Shown here one piece after another: positions 7,398 through 13,774 of a stretch of 17,914 nucleotides of DNA. Position numbers and translations under genes: made by a program. Each line of letters starts with the position of its first letter. The stretch's first letter is position 1. The notes beneath the pieces were generated by a model, which saw only the letters and a program-made list of their open reading frames with translations, was not told the origin of the DNA and made no database searches. This stretch comes from Puniceicoccales bacterium (GTDB lineage Bacteria; Verrucomicrobiota; Verrucomicrobiia; Opitutales; JAIRLG01): NCBI GenBank assembly GCA_031278595.1, contig JAITKE010000073.1, positions 1-17,914 of the forward strand, read 5' to 3'.

Positions 7398-7517
7398 GGA
7401 TTAAGGGTCGTCCTCATGGCGGATAGAGGTTCATCCTCATTATGGACTGTAGGCTTGCTCTCATCACGGGCGGTTCCTCGTGGCGAGTCGAGGCTCATCC
7501 TCAGCACGGATTGGGGG
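7398..7517 (+). repeat. Degenerate 23-bp tandem repeats, copy 2
   Basis: Units start at 7398, 7421, 7444, 7468 (short) and 7485, plus a partial at 7508. Examples are GGATTAAGGGTCGTCCTCAT, GGATAGAGGTTCATCCTCAT, GGACTGTAGGCTTGCTCTCA and GAGTCGAGGCTCATCCTCAG. The units abut with no spacers, so this is not a CRISPR array. The homologous array at 2969-3056 has fewer units. Confidence 0.65.
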
Positions 7518-7558
7518 AGCGCACTTAGGTATTATGGAAAGGCCGGTCTCGTTTTCCC

Positions 7559-7653
7559 TTCGCTGGCTTTCGATTTCGGAGAAATCGGGCCCGCTGCGCG
7601 GGCCTCAGGGCCCCCATGATTTTTCATCATGGGGGCCTTGGAAAGCCAGCGAA
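7559..7653 (-). repeat. Cloverleaf element 2 (order C-B-A on plus strand)
   Basis: The outer stem TTCGCTGGCTTTC (7559-7571) pairs with 7641-7653. Inside are C, GATTTC-GGA-GAAATC (7572-7586), B, GGGCCCGC-TGC-GCGGGCCT (7587-7605, one G-T pair), and A, CAGGGCCCCCATGAT/ATCATGGGGGCCTTG (7606-7640, loop TTTTC, one G-T pair). No base is unpaired at the junction. It is the inverted homologue of element 1, with paired changes in hairpin A. Confidence 0.95.
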
Positions 7654-7733
7654 AGCCCCTTCCCAGCATTCCCTTTACCCGAGCGGCCGGAACCTCGCCT
7701 CTGTTCCACTTCCACAGAGGGTTTCGATTCGAA

Positions 7734-7775
7734 GCCAGGATGGCTCAGCGGCAGAAGCCGTTTGCGGTTGACAAA
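7734..7775 (+). pseudogene. Relic of the CAU tRNA gene
   Basis: GCCAGGATGGCTCAGCGGCA corresponds to the first 20 bases of the CAU tRNA at 2701 (GCCAGGGTAGCTCAGCGGTA), with three substitutions. The following AAGCCGTTTGCGGTTGA resembles the later part AAGCCTTTGGTCGGCGGTTCGA, so the 5' half of the anticodon arm and part of the variable region seem deleted. It cannot fold as a tRNA, and its ancestral -35 has been lost. Confidence 0.75.
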
Positions 7776-7805
7776 AAGGCCTTCTCTCCTGCAATGCCGG
7801 CCATT

Positions 7806-7880
7806 GCCCTTATCGTCTAGCGGCTAGGACGCCGGATTCTCATTCCGGAAACCGGGGTTCAATTCCCCGTAGGGGTACCA
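7806..7880 (+). tRNA. tRNA-Glu(CUC)
   Basis: The acceptor GCCCTTA/TAGGGGT has 7 pairs including two G-T wobbles, followed by discriminator A and encoded CCA. The anticodon arm CCGGA-TTCTCAT-TCCGG gives CUC (reads GAG). The T arm CGGGG-TTCAATT-CCCCG is perfect. A TTGACA at 7768-7773 sits at the right distance for a -35, but no credible -10 follows. Confidence 0.93.
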
Positions 7881-7989
7881 GGAAAGTTCCCCATTTTCTG
7901 CATTCTACCTCACGTCCATCAGTAAATGGCTTTTCCCCATCGACCACCGGGATCTTCGGCAATAGGCGTTATGAGGTGGCTTGACCTTG

Positions 7990-8101
7990 GTGGGGCCGCC
8001 TTTGCGTGAGGGGAAGGGAAAGGGACTTTCCCTTCCCCTCACGCGGCGCCCGCGCCGCAGGCGCGGGCGCCTGGGCCCGTCGGGCCCAAAGGCGGCCCCA
8101 C
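7990..8101 (+). repeat. Cloverleaf element 4 (order A-B-C)
   Basis: The outer stem GTGGGGCCGCCTTTG (7990-8004) pairs perfectly with 8087-8101. Inside are A, CGTGAGGGGAAGGGAAAG paired with 8026-8043 (18 bp, loop GGA), B, GGCGCCCGCGCC-GCA-GGCGCGGGCGCC (8045-8071), and C, GGGCCC-GTC-GGGCCC (8073-8087). C8087 can pair either in hairpin C or in the outer stem. C8044 and T8072 are unpaired. The gap 7881-8293 between tRNA-Glu and gmk otherwise shows nothing I can name. Confidence 0.93.
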
Positions 8102-8293
8102 AAAGCTACCGGTGGCCATGAACGGCTGAAAATTTCCCCTATCCCGAAAAGCGCTTTTCCAAGAAGCCGAGGGTTTTCCTAAAAATCGGAGATTCGGCCC
8201 TTTCCCTCCATCATCCTCTGTGCATTTTTAGACTTTGAATCCGTCCAGAACGGCTTTAGTACGGGAATGCCTTTTGAGGGGGAGGTATCTGCC

Positions 8294-8923
8294 GTGGGTA
8301 CTGGAAAACTGTTCATCATCTCCGGACCGTCCTGCGTCGGAAAAACGACCCTGGTCACGGGCTTTTTCCGCCATCACCCGGACTATCCCCTGCGCCGCGT
8401 CGTGACCTGCACCACCCGTCCCCGACGGCCGGGGGAAGTCGATGGGCAGGACTACCACTTCCTGTCGATGGAGGATTTTGAGCAGAAGATTCGGCAGGAC
8501 GCGTTTTTGGAATTCACTCCGGTCTACGGCACCCACCTCTACGGAACCTTGGTCGAATCCGTTCTCCCGTTTCTGGACACATACCATCTCTTCCTGACCA
8601 TCGACGTCCACGGAATGCAGGCCATCGTCAATTCCCATGCGCGTTTCGCCTCCCTGGCCGGCCGTTGCGTCTCCATCTTCCTGTAGCCGGACGATTTGAA
8701 AACGCTGCGGCGGCGCCTGCTGAAACGGAGGGATTCGGCGGAGGAGATTACCCGTCGCCTGGAATCGGCAGGTACGGAGCTGGGCTATGCCGAGCATTAC
8801 CATCACATCATTCCGAGCGGGACGATTGAGGAAAACGAGGCCGCTCTGCACCGCATTTACCGGCGGGAAACGGAGACATCGGCATGCGCATCAGCGGCGG
8901 CGGGGCCAGAGGAATCCCCCTGA
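8294..8923 (+). pseudogene. gmk: Guanylate kinase gene interrupted by an in-frame TAG
   Basis: Gmk phosphorylates GMP to GDP with ATP and is normally essential. The first part has the P-loop GPSCVGKTT, then CTTRPRRPGEVDGQDYHFLS, FLEFTPVYGTHLYGT and the strand TIDVHGMQ, ending CVSIFL. TAG at 8684-8686 interrupts the frame, which then continues PDDLKTLRRRLLKRRDSAEE and so on, matching the LID helix and C-terminus, and stops at 8923. In E. coli Gmk the equivalent stretch reads SIFILPPS. Without the TAG the protein would be about 209 residues, the usual length. I choose GTG 8294 as start because AGGGGGAGGT lies 7-9 bases upstream; ATG 8267 is in frame but poorly placed. The gene overlaps rsmD by 40 bases. 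Recent inactivation, sequencing error or readthrough remain possible. The second half is unusually well preserved for an old pseudogene. Confidence 0.85.
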
Positions 8924-9621
8924 TCTCGATCTCCGGTCGGGAACTGCGCCCGGCTACAGGCTCCCTGCGGGAGGCGCTTTTCTCCTCGCTTGGGACGTGG
9001 ATTCGGGACAAGACCTTTCTCGACCTCTTTGCCGGTACGGGTTCCTATGGCCTGGAGGCCCTGAGCCGCGGGGCTCGGGGCGGCATCTTTGTGGAAAAAA
9101 ACAGGCGAATGGCGGGGATTCTGCGCCAAAATCTTCAGGCTGTGCTCCAAAGTTTAGAAATCTCCTCCAATCCCTGTGAAGCATACTGCGGCGACGTCCG
9201 GCGTTTTGAAAATCGAGTAATTGACTCCAATCCCTGCGAACTGTGCTGTGGCGATGTCCAGCACTTCAAAAGTCTAAGGAGTCCCTCGAAGCTCTGTGAA
9301 CTACACTGTATCGACGTCCGGCGTTTTAAAAATCTAGGAATCGCCTCGAATCCCTGTGAAATTCTGCGCGGCGATACCCGGCACTTCCGTTCCGAGCAGT
9401 CCTTCGACCTCCTCTTCCTCGACCCGCCCTTCGTCCTGTCCCGACGTCAAGCGCCGAACCTGTTGGCCCGGGTGCTCCCGCTCCTCCGAAGCGGCGGCCG
9501 GCTCGCCTTCGAGCTCCCCGCCGACCTAGCTCCTCCCAGTCACGACTCCCTCTCCCTCCTCCGCCGCCTCGGCCAAACCACGGGACACGGCCCATCGATG
9601 GTGGTTTATGAGAGGAAATGA
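8884..9621 (+). CDS. rsmD: 16S rRNA m2G966 methyltransferase RsmD with internal repeat expansion
   Basis: RsmD methylates N2 of G966 in 16S rRNA using S-adenosylmethionine, in the cytoplasm. The family start MRISGGGARGIPL and RPATGSLREALFSSL (22-36) are present. The SAM-binding motif is DLFAGTGSYGLEALSRGA (47-64), followed by VEKN (70-73). The catalytic motif is FLDPPF (178-183). The usual length is about 180-200 residues; this protein has 245. The excess is residues 95-168, four consecutive 20-residue repeats (SNPCE..CGDVRRF type) encoded by 60-bp DNA repeats. They sit where the family has a single GDxxxF strand before the DPPF motif. The repeats carry eight cysteines. Start ATG lies inside the gmk 3' end. 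The flanking catalytic parts look intact, but whether the enzyme tolerates the insertion is unknown. Confidence 0.87.
   Translation: MRISGGGARGIPLISISGRELRPATGSLREALFSSLGTWIRDKTFLDLFAGTGSYGLEALSRGARGGIFVEKNRRMAGILRQNLQAVLQSLEISSNPCEAYCGDVRRFENRVIDSNPCELCCGDVQHFKSLRSPSKLCELHCIDVRRFKNLGIASNPCEILRGDTRHFRSEQSFDLLFLDPPFVLSRRQAPNLLARVLPLLRSGGRLAFELPADLAPPSHDSLSLLRRLGQTTGHGPSMVVYERK
9149..9388 (+). repeat. Four 60-bp tandem repeats inside rsmD
   Basis: Exactly 60-base periodicity: TCCAATCCCTGTGAA (9166), TCCAATCCCTGCGAA (9226), TCGAAGCTCTGTGAA (9286), TCGAATCCCTGTGAA (9346). Each is followed by GGCGACGTCCGGCG or a variant. The units are diverged and in frame, so the reading frame has been kept after the duplications. 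Confidence 0.92.
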
Positions 9622-9712
9622 ATTTTTACAAACAGGGGCTGGTTATAATTGCTGTCCTTCGGCCGCTTTACGGCGAAATCATCCCTTGTCCGGTGCAAGG
9701 ATATTTCTCGAA

Positions 9713-9799
9713 TGAGAGTCCATCAGTGAAAACCCCTCGGCCTGAAAGCTCTTTTCAAACGAGTGCCTATCGGTGGAAGCCCCTCGGCTTGAAATTCCT
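9713..9799 (-). repeat. Tandem duplication of the pcrA 3' end
   Basis: TATCGGTGGAAGCCCCTCGG (9769, covering the pcrA stop and last codons) recurs as CATCAGTGAAAACCCCTCGG at 9721, offset 48. The match continues as CTTGAAATTCC / CCTGAAAGCTC, and AACGAGTGCC (9759) matches AATGAGAGTC (9711). The second copy lies past the stop codon in the short convergent gap with rsmD. Confidence 0.65.
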
Positions 9800-11857
9800 C
9801 GGCGGAAAGGGAGGAAAGGCCGAATCGTGGAGGACCTCATAGCTCTTCTCCGACAACTCTTCTAGAAAGCGGCTGGGCTGGAGGGGAGGCGAAAAGCCGC
9901 CGGGGCCGCGCGGAGAGGATTGTTGTGGACAGCAGAGGTAGAGCTCATCCTTGGCCCGGGTGACGGCTACATAGAACAGGCGCCGCTCCTCCTGAATCGA
10001 GGCCTCCTCCAGCGCCCGTTTGGAAGGAAAGAGCCCCTCATTCAGGCACAGGATGAAGACCACCGGAAATTCCAGCCCCTTCGCCTGGTGGATGCTGGTC
10101 AGGCTGAGGCAGTCCTGGCGCTCCGCCGTTTCCTTCTCTTCCGACTGCTGAAGGGCCACCTGGAAGAGCAGCTCGTCCACCGTTCCGAAGCGCTCGGCGA
10201 AATTCAACAGCGCCAGCACGTCCTCCGAGCGGGAGGAGGCATTGGCAAAGCTGCGGCGCAGGTAGTCGCGGTACTCCCCTTCCCAGAGCAGGGAGAGGAT
10301 TTTTTGGGGTGCCCCATCGCTTTTTTCGGCCTTGGGAACTATCCGCTGTTGGGTGGCGGCGTAGGCGAAGAGATCCGGGGCATAGGGAGTTGGTTCCTGG
10401 GCAGTTACCGATTCCGGCAGCTGGCGCCTGGCCCCGACCAGGGCCCGGCGCAGGATGAGCCAGGATATCTGTGCTTCCCTTGGACAGAGTTCCGACGTGG
10501 TGTCGTCCGCCAGAACTTCCCAAAATCCCCGGCCGCTGCGGGCGGATGCCTCATCGATTTTCCCCAGAAGGCGCTCGGCAATCTTCTCCCCCACCTTCGG
10601 CAGGCGGCAGAGGACGCGTAGCCAGGCACAGCGATCCCGTGCATTGTGTACCACCCGAAGCATCGCGATCAGGTCGCGGATGTGGGCCTGTTCGAAAAAG
10701 CGCACGCCGCTGGTGACCGTGTAGGGAACCTGTGCCTTGCTCAGCTCCATCTGCAGCTCCATGGACTGGTAGTGCGCGCGGTAGAGCACCGCGATATCCG
10801 AGAGGCGGTAACCCCCGTCGAGAAGGGGACGTAGACGCCGAAGGACGAACCGCGCCTGCCAGTGAAAGTCCCACACCTGAACCAGCAGGGGCTTTTTGTG
10901 CGCCGCCCGCGTCGCCTGGAGTTCCTTGCGAAAGACCTTTTCATGGGTGATGGGAATGGCATTGGCCAGCCGGAGAATTTCGGGAGAACTCCGGTAGTTC
11001 AGCGTGACCTTGAAAATCTCCGCCTGCGGGTGCCGCTCAGAAAAGCGGTGGATGTTCTCGATGTCCGCGCCGCGCCAGCTGTAGATGCACTGGGCATCGT
11101 CGCCGACGGCGAAAATCTGGTGCTCGGTGGCCAGGAGGTCGATCAGTTGGCCCTGCAGATCATTGCTGTCCTGGTACTCATCGACCAAAATGTGCCGGAA
11201 GCGCCGGCTGTAGTGGGCGGCGATGTCCGGCTGTTCCTGCAGCAGCCGGAGGGCCAATTCCAGGAGATCGTCGTAGTCCAGCACCGACTGCTCCCACTTG
11301 TCGCTCTGGTAGTTCTTAAAAAAGCCCAGAAGCTCATCGACGGCGAAGCCGGCCTGCTTCCACCGGGCGGCAAGGGTTTCTTCAAACGGATGCCGCGCAT
11401 TGCGGGCATAGTCGATGCTCTCGAGCAAGACCTTGGGCTTGGGATGGGTCTTGTCCTTTAGAAAGTCCGGTGAAGTCCTCCGGATGGCCTCCGTGAAGAG
11501 CTGCACAGCGTCGGATTCATCCAGAATGCCGAAGTTCATCTGGAGATCCAGCAGTGCCGCATGGGGACGGATCAGGCGCTGGGCGATGTGGTGGAAGGTA
11601 CCCCCCCAGAAGGCATCCCGGGGATAGCCGGTCAGGCCCTCCACCCGCGTGAGCATCTCCCGAGCCGCCTTATTCGTGAAGGTGAGGAGGAGGATCTGCT
11701 CCGGCCCGACGCCGTGTTCCAGCAGCCAGGCCACCCGATAGGTCAGGGTTCGGGTCTTGCCCGTACCCGCGCCGGCCAGGATCAGCAGCGAGCGGGCGGA
11801 GGACGAAACGGCGGCGTATTGCTCCCCATTTAACTCCTTTTGGAAATCAATCGCCAT
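9767..11857 (-). CDS. pcrA: PcrA/UvrD-family DNA helicase
   Basis: A 3'-5' superfamily 1A helicase of nucleotide-excision repair and replication-fork maintenance, 696 residues (family about 670-740). Motifs occur in order: Q motif LNGEQ (9-13), Walker A AGAGTGKT (28-35), Ia TFTNKAAREM (59-68), II VDEYQDSND (225-233), III GDDAQCIYSWRGAD (252-265), IV LNYRS (286-290), V SIHQAKGLEFPVVF (588-601) and VI EERRLFYVAVTRA (623-635). The start is ATG 11857, which overlaps the ribF stop by 11 bases (translational coupling). The longer upstream frame is only ribF read in another frame. The C-terminal tail, residues 645-696, is Pro/Ser-rich with no recognisable domain. It could equally be named uvrD or rep; family membership is certain. 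Confidence 0.92.
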   Translation of the reverse strand: MAIDFQKELNGEQYAAVSSSARSLLILAGAGTGKTRTLTYRVAWLLEHGVGPEQILLLTFTNKAAREMLTRVEGLTGYPRDAFWGGTFHHIAQRLIRPHAALLDLQMNFGILDESDAVQLFTEAIRRTSPDFLKDKTHPKPKVLLESIDYARNARHPFEETLAARWKQAGFAVDELLGFFKNYQSDKWEQSVLDYDDLLELALRLLQEQPDIAAHYSRRFRHILVDEYQDSNDLQGQLIDLLATEHQIFAVGDDAQCIYSWRGADIENIHRFSERHPQAEIFKVTLNYRSSPEILRLANAIPITHEKVFRKELQATRAAHKKPLLVQVWDFHWQARFVLRRLRPLLDGGYRLSDIAVLYRAHYQSMELQMELSKAQVPYTVTSGVRFFEQAHIRDLIAMLRVVHNARDRCAWLRVLCRLPKVGEKIAERLLGKIDEASARSGRGFWEVLADDTTSELCPREAQISWLILRRALVGARRQLPESVTAQEPTPYAPDLFAYAATQQRIVPKAEKSDGAPQKILSLLWEGEYRDYLRRSFANASSRSEDVLALLNFAERFGTVDELLFQVALQQSEEKETAERQDCLSLTSIHQAKGLEFPVVFILCLNEGLFPSKRALEEASIQEERRLFYVAVTRAKDELYLCCPQQSSPRGPGGFSPPLQPSRFLEELSEKSYEVLHDSAFPPFPPRNFKPRGFHR

Positions 11858-12812
11858 GGGGAAAATTTTTTGAGAAATGGTCCCAGGCCCTCTCCGACAC
11901 CTGTCCGAATGGGCTCTTTCCCAAACCCTCCTCCGGATTTTCCGAAAAATCTCCCGCATAGTGCAGGCAGTGGAGGTGAATTGCATCGCCGGACGAGAAG
12001 CCCGCCTCCCGCAGGGGATAGAGCCGGCAGCACCGGCCTGAGAACAGAGGATTTTTTGGAGGGTAGGCCAATAGGCCCTCCGCCGTTCCGGAAGCGCTCC
12101 GCTCCGTACTTCTATTTCGATAGCGCACGCAGTAGAGGCCGCTGCGCAACCGGAGCTCCGGTTCCCAGTCGAGCAAAAGCTCGGCGGCAGGGCTGGAGGA
12201 CGTCCCTCCCCTCCCCTGCCATTTCCCCTCCATCTCATAGGGCCGGCCCAATAGCTCGCAGGTCAACTCCATATGGGCGGCGGAAATCGAATGGCGAACC
12301 CGGGTGCTGCTGATGCGCCGCTCATCCGGCGAGCAGAGGGAGGGCAGGATATGCGTCTCGATGCCTTTTTTTTTCGCCAGAAGGCCGAGGGCCGTGCTGT
12401 CGCTGGAGTGCCCACGGCCGAAGCAGAAGTCCTCGCCGACGCAGAGGCCCCGCAGGGTCGGGATTTTCTTCCGCAGCAGGGATAGAAATTGCTCCCCCGA
12501 AAGTTGGGCAAAGGTCTGGTCGAAGCGCTGCTCGATCAGAACATCGATGCCCAGCGCGGCGATGCGGGCGTATTTGACCTTCTTGGGAAGGATGAGCGCC
12601 TTGGGAGCCAATCCTTCGACGATGGTGCTGGGATAGGGAAAGAAGGTGTAGACGGCGGCGAGGCCGCCGAGGGAACGGGCGCAGGCGAGGGTATGGATCA
12701 AAACGCGCTGGTGGCCCCGATGCACGCCGTCGAAGACCCCAATGGCCAAAATAACCGGTCGGGACGACGATAAACAACAGGGCTCCTCCCCCTCGCTCAG
12801 CAGGATTTCCAT
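11847..12812 (-). CDS. ribF: RibF: FAD synthetase domain with degenerate riboflavin kinase domain
   Basis: RibF normally phosphorylates riboflavin to FMN (C-terminal domain) and adenylates FMN to FAD (N-terminal domain). The N-terminal nucleotidyltransferase is well preserved: GVFDGVHRGH (25-34), VGEDFCFGRG (125-134) and ISSTRVR (167-173). The usual TFxPHP reads YTFFPYP (55-61), with Tyr for His. The kinase domain (about 188-321) begins normally with LLGRPYEMEG, but the family's GRGRTLGFPTAN stretch reads GRGGTSSSPAAE (200-211), so the PTAN Mg-ATP/flavin residues Thr and Asn are lost. The GVANIG region is not recognisable. FAD synthetase activity is plausible; kinase activity is doubtful. Length 321 is normal. 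No ribosome-binding site is visible before the ATG. It is the first gene of a pair with pcrA. Confidence 0.87.
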   Translation of the reverse strand: MEILLSEGEEPCCLSSSRPVILAIGVFDGVHRGHQRVLIHTLACARSLGGLAAVYTFFPYPSTIVEGLAPKALILPKKVKYARIAALGIDVLIEQRFDQTFAQLSGEQFLSLLRKKIPTLRGLCVGEDFCFGRGHSSDSTALGLLAKKKGIETHILPSLCSPDERRISSTRVRHSISAAHMELTCELLGRPYEMEGKWQGRGGTSSSPAAELLLDWEPELRLRSGLYCVRYRNRSTERSASGTAEGLLAYPPKNPLFSGRCCRLYPLREAGFSSGDAIHLHCLHYAGDFSENPEEGLGKSPFGQVSERAWDHFSKNFPHGD

Positions 12813-12862
12813 CGGAGGGAAATGGGGGGAAAGAAAGGGATATTTTCAGGTGTCGGAAGAAA

Positions 12863-12974
12863 TTTTTTCTGGGGCTGTCTTTGGAGCCCTTCGGGCTCGC
12901 CCGCGGAGCGGGCATCCAGCGGGAAGCGGAGGCCAAGGCCTCCGCCCCCCGCTGGCAAAGACAGCCCCAAAAAA
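12863..12974 (-). repeat. Cloverleaf element 5 (order C-B-A on plus strand)
   Basis: The outer stem TGGGGCTGTCTTTG (12870-12883) pairs perfectly with 12956-12969 and extends after one mismatch through a T-run (12863-12868) and an A-run (12970-12974). Inside are C, GAGCCC-TTC-GGGCTC (12884-12898), B, GCCCGC-GGA-GCGGGC (12899-12913), and A, CCAGCGGG/CCCGCTGG enclosing GCGGAGGC-CAAG-GCCTCCGC (12916-12955). A12914 and T12915 are unpaired. It lies between truB and ribF, both on the minus strand. Confidence 0.94.
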
Positions 12975-13045
12975 CAAAAACAAAACACTTCCCGGCTCCT
13001 AAAATAATAGAACACGATCCAGTTCCTAATACACAGCCCAAGCTC

Positions 13046-13774
13046 TCATGGCGGCAGGGGAACCGCTTCCCGCAGTGGGATCAGGCACCGGCTGAGTTCC
13101 ATGAAGGACATCCGCTCCAGCTCCTCCAATGGCTGCGCGGCGCTCAGGTCGAAATCCCCGCTTCGGAGCCGGCAGAGTTGGGAGAGATGGGCCCCACAGC
13201 CCAGGCGCTGGCCCAGGTCATGGGCCAGGGTACGGACGTAGGTGCCCTTGGAACATTTCAGGCGAAAGCTCAGCTCGGGAGGCTCATAGGCGAGCAGGTC
13301 GAAGGCCTGTACATGGATGAAACGCGGTTCCCGTTCCACTTCCAGGCCCTTTCGAGCCATTTTATAGAGCGGCTTCCCATGAATTTTTTTTGCCGAATAC
13401 ATGGGCGGCAGCTGATACTGGTCTCCCCCAAAGGCCGCTAGGGCCTCCCGCAGCTCCTCCGTCGAAAACTTCGGGACTTCCCTCGTCTCCAGCACCTGGC
13501 CATCGGAGTCCTGAGTGGCCGTTGTCACCCCCAGACGAAGCATTCCCTCATAGACCTTGTCCTTGCTGGAAAAATAAGCGGAGGCCTTCGTGGCCCGGCC
13601 GACCAGAAGGATCAGCAGGCCGGAGGCCATGGGGTCCAGGGTGCCGGCGTGGCCGATTTTTCGAATACCCAGGCAGCGCCTCAGACGAGCCACCACGTCG
13701 TGGGAGGTGAGGCCAACCGGCTTATGGAGGAGCAGAATGCCTTCCCGCTCATCCGAACTGGCCCTATCCCTCAT
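13046..13774 (-). CDS. truB: tRNA pseudouridine-55 synthase TruB
   Basis: TruB isomerises U55 to pseudouridine in the T loop of nearly all tRNAs. The N-terminus has LLLHKPVGLTSHDVV (14-28) and the catalytic motif GHAGTLDPMASG (41-52) with Asp47. Further conserved parts are DKVYEG, LGVTTATQDSDG, LPPMYSAKKIHGKPLYKMARKG and CSKGTYVRTLAHDLG. The protein has 242 residues, so it lacks a large C-terminal PUA domain. The ATG at 13774 is preceded by GAAGGAG at about 8 bases and overlaps the nrnA stop by 11 bases, so the two genes form an operon. The association of truB with an NrnA-type enzyme and ribF is common in bacteria. Confidence 0.93.
   Translation of the reverse strand: MRDRASSDEREGILLLHKPVGLTSHDVVARLRRCLGIRKIGHAGTLDPMASGLLILLVGRATKASAYFSSKDKVYEGMLRLGVTTATQDSDGQVLETREVPKFSTEELREALAAFGGDQYQLPPMYSAKKIHGKPLYKMARKGLEVEREPRFIHVQAFDLLAYEPPELSFRLKCSKGTYVRTLAHDLGQRLGCGAHLSQLCRLRSGDFDLSAAQPLEELERMSFMELSRCLIPLREAVPLPP

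Larger units (their letters stand above)
7356..7758 (+). repeat. Inverted segmental duplication, copy 2 (about 400 bp)
   Basis: Matches the minus strand of 2679-3098 in collinear order: CCCACTCAAGCCCTAAAAGG at the left end, 23-bp repeats, GGCCGGTCTCGTTTTCCCTT, a complete cloverleaf element, CCCCTTCCCAG, GTTCCACTTCCACAG, GTTTCGATTCGAAGCCAGG and the start of a tRNA. This copy is decayed: the tRNA promoter -35 is gone and the tRNA is broken. It is inverted relative to copy 1 and about 4.3 kb away. Confidence 0.85.

Noticed and set aside
7398..7517. CRISPR-like array
   Set aside because: The 23-bp units are degenerate and directly adjacent with no unique spacers, and no cas genes are seen.
7768..7797. 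Promoter for tRNA-Glu (TTGACA at 7768)
   Set aside because: A perfect -35 sits at a suitable place, but GCAATG at the -10 position is not credible. The TTGACA falls within decayed tRNA sequence and may be chance.
8684..8686. Reassignment of TAG to an amino acid
   Set aside because: secG, pcrA and nuoG all end at TAG at the expected length, so TAG works as a stop in this genome.
11858..12238. N-terminal extension of the helicase frame
   Set aside because: This stretch is ribF read in a shifted frame. The true start at 11857 is followed at once by the Q motif region.
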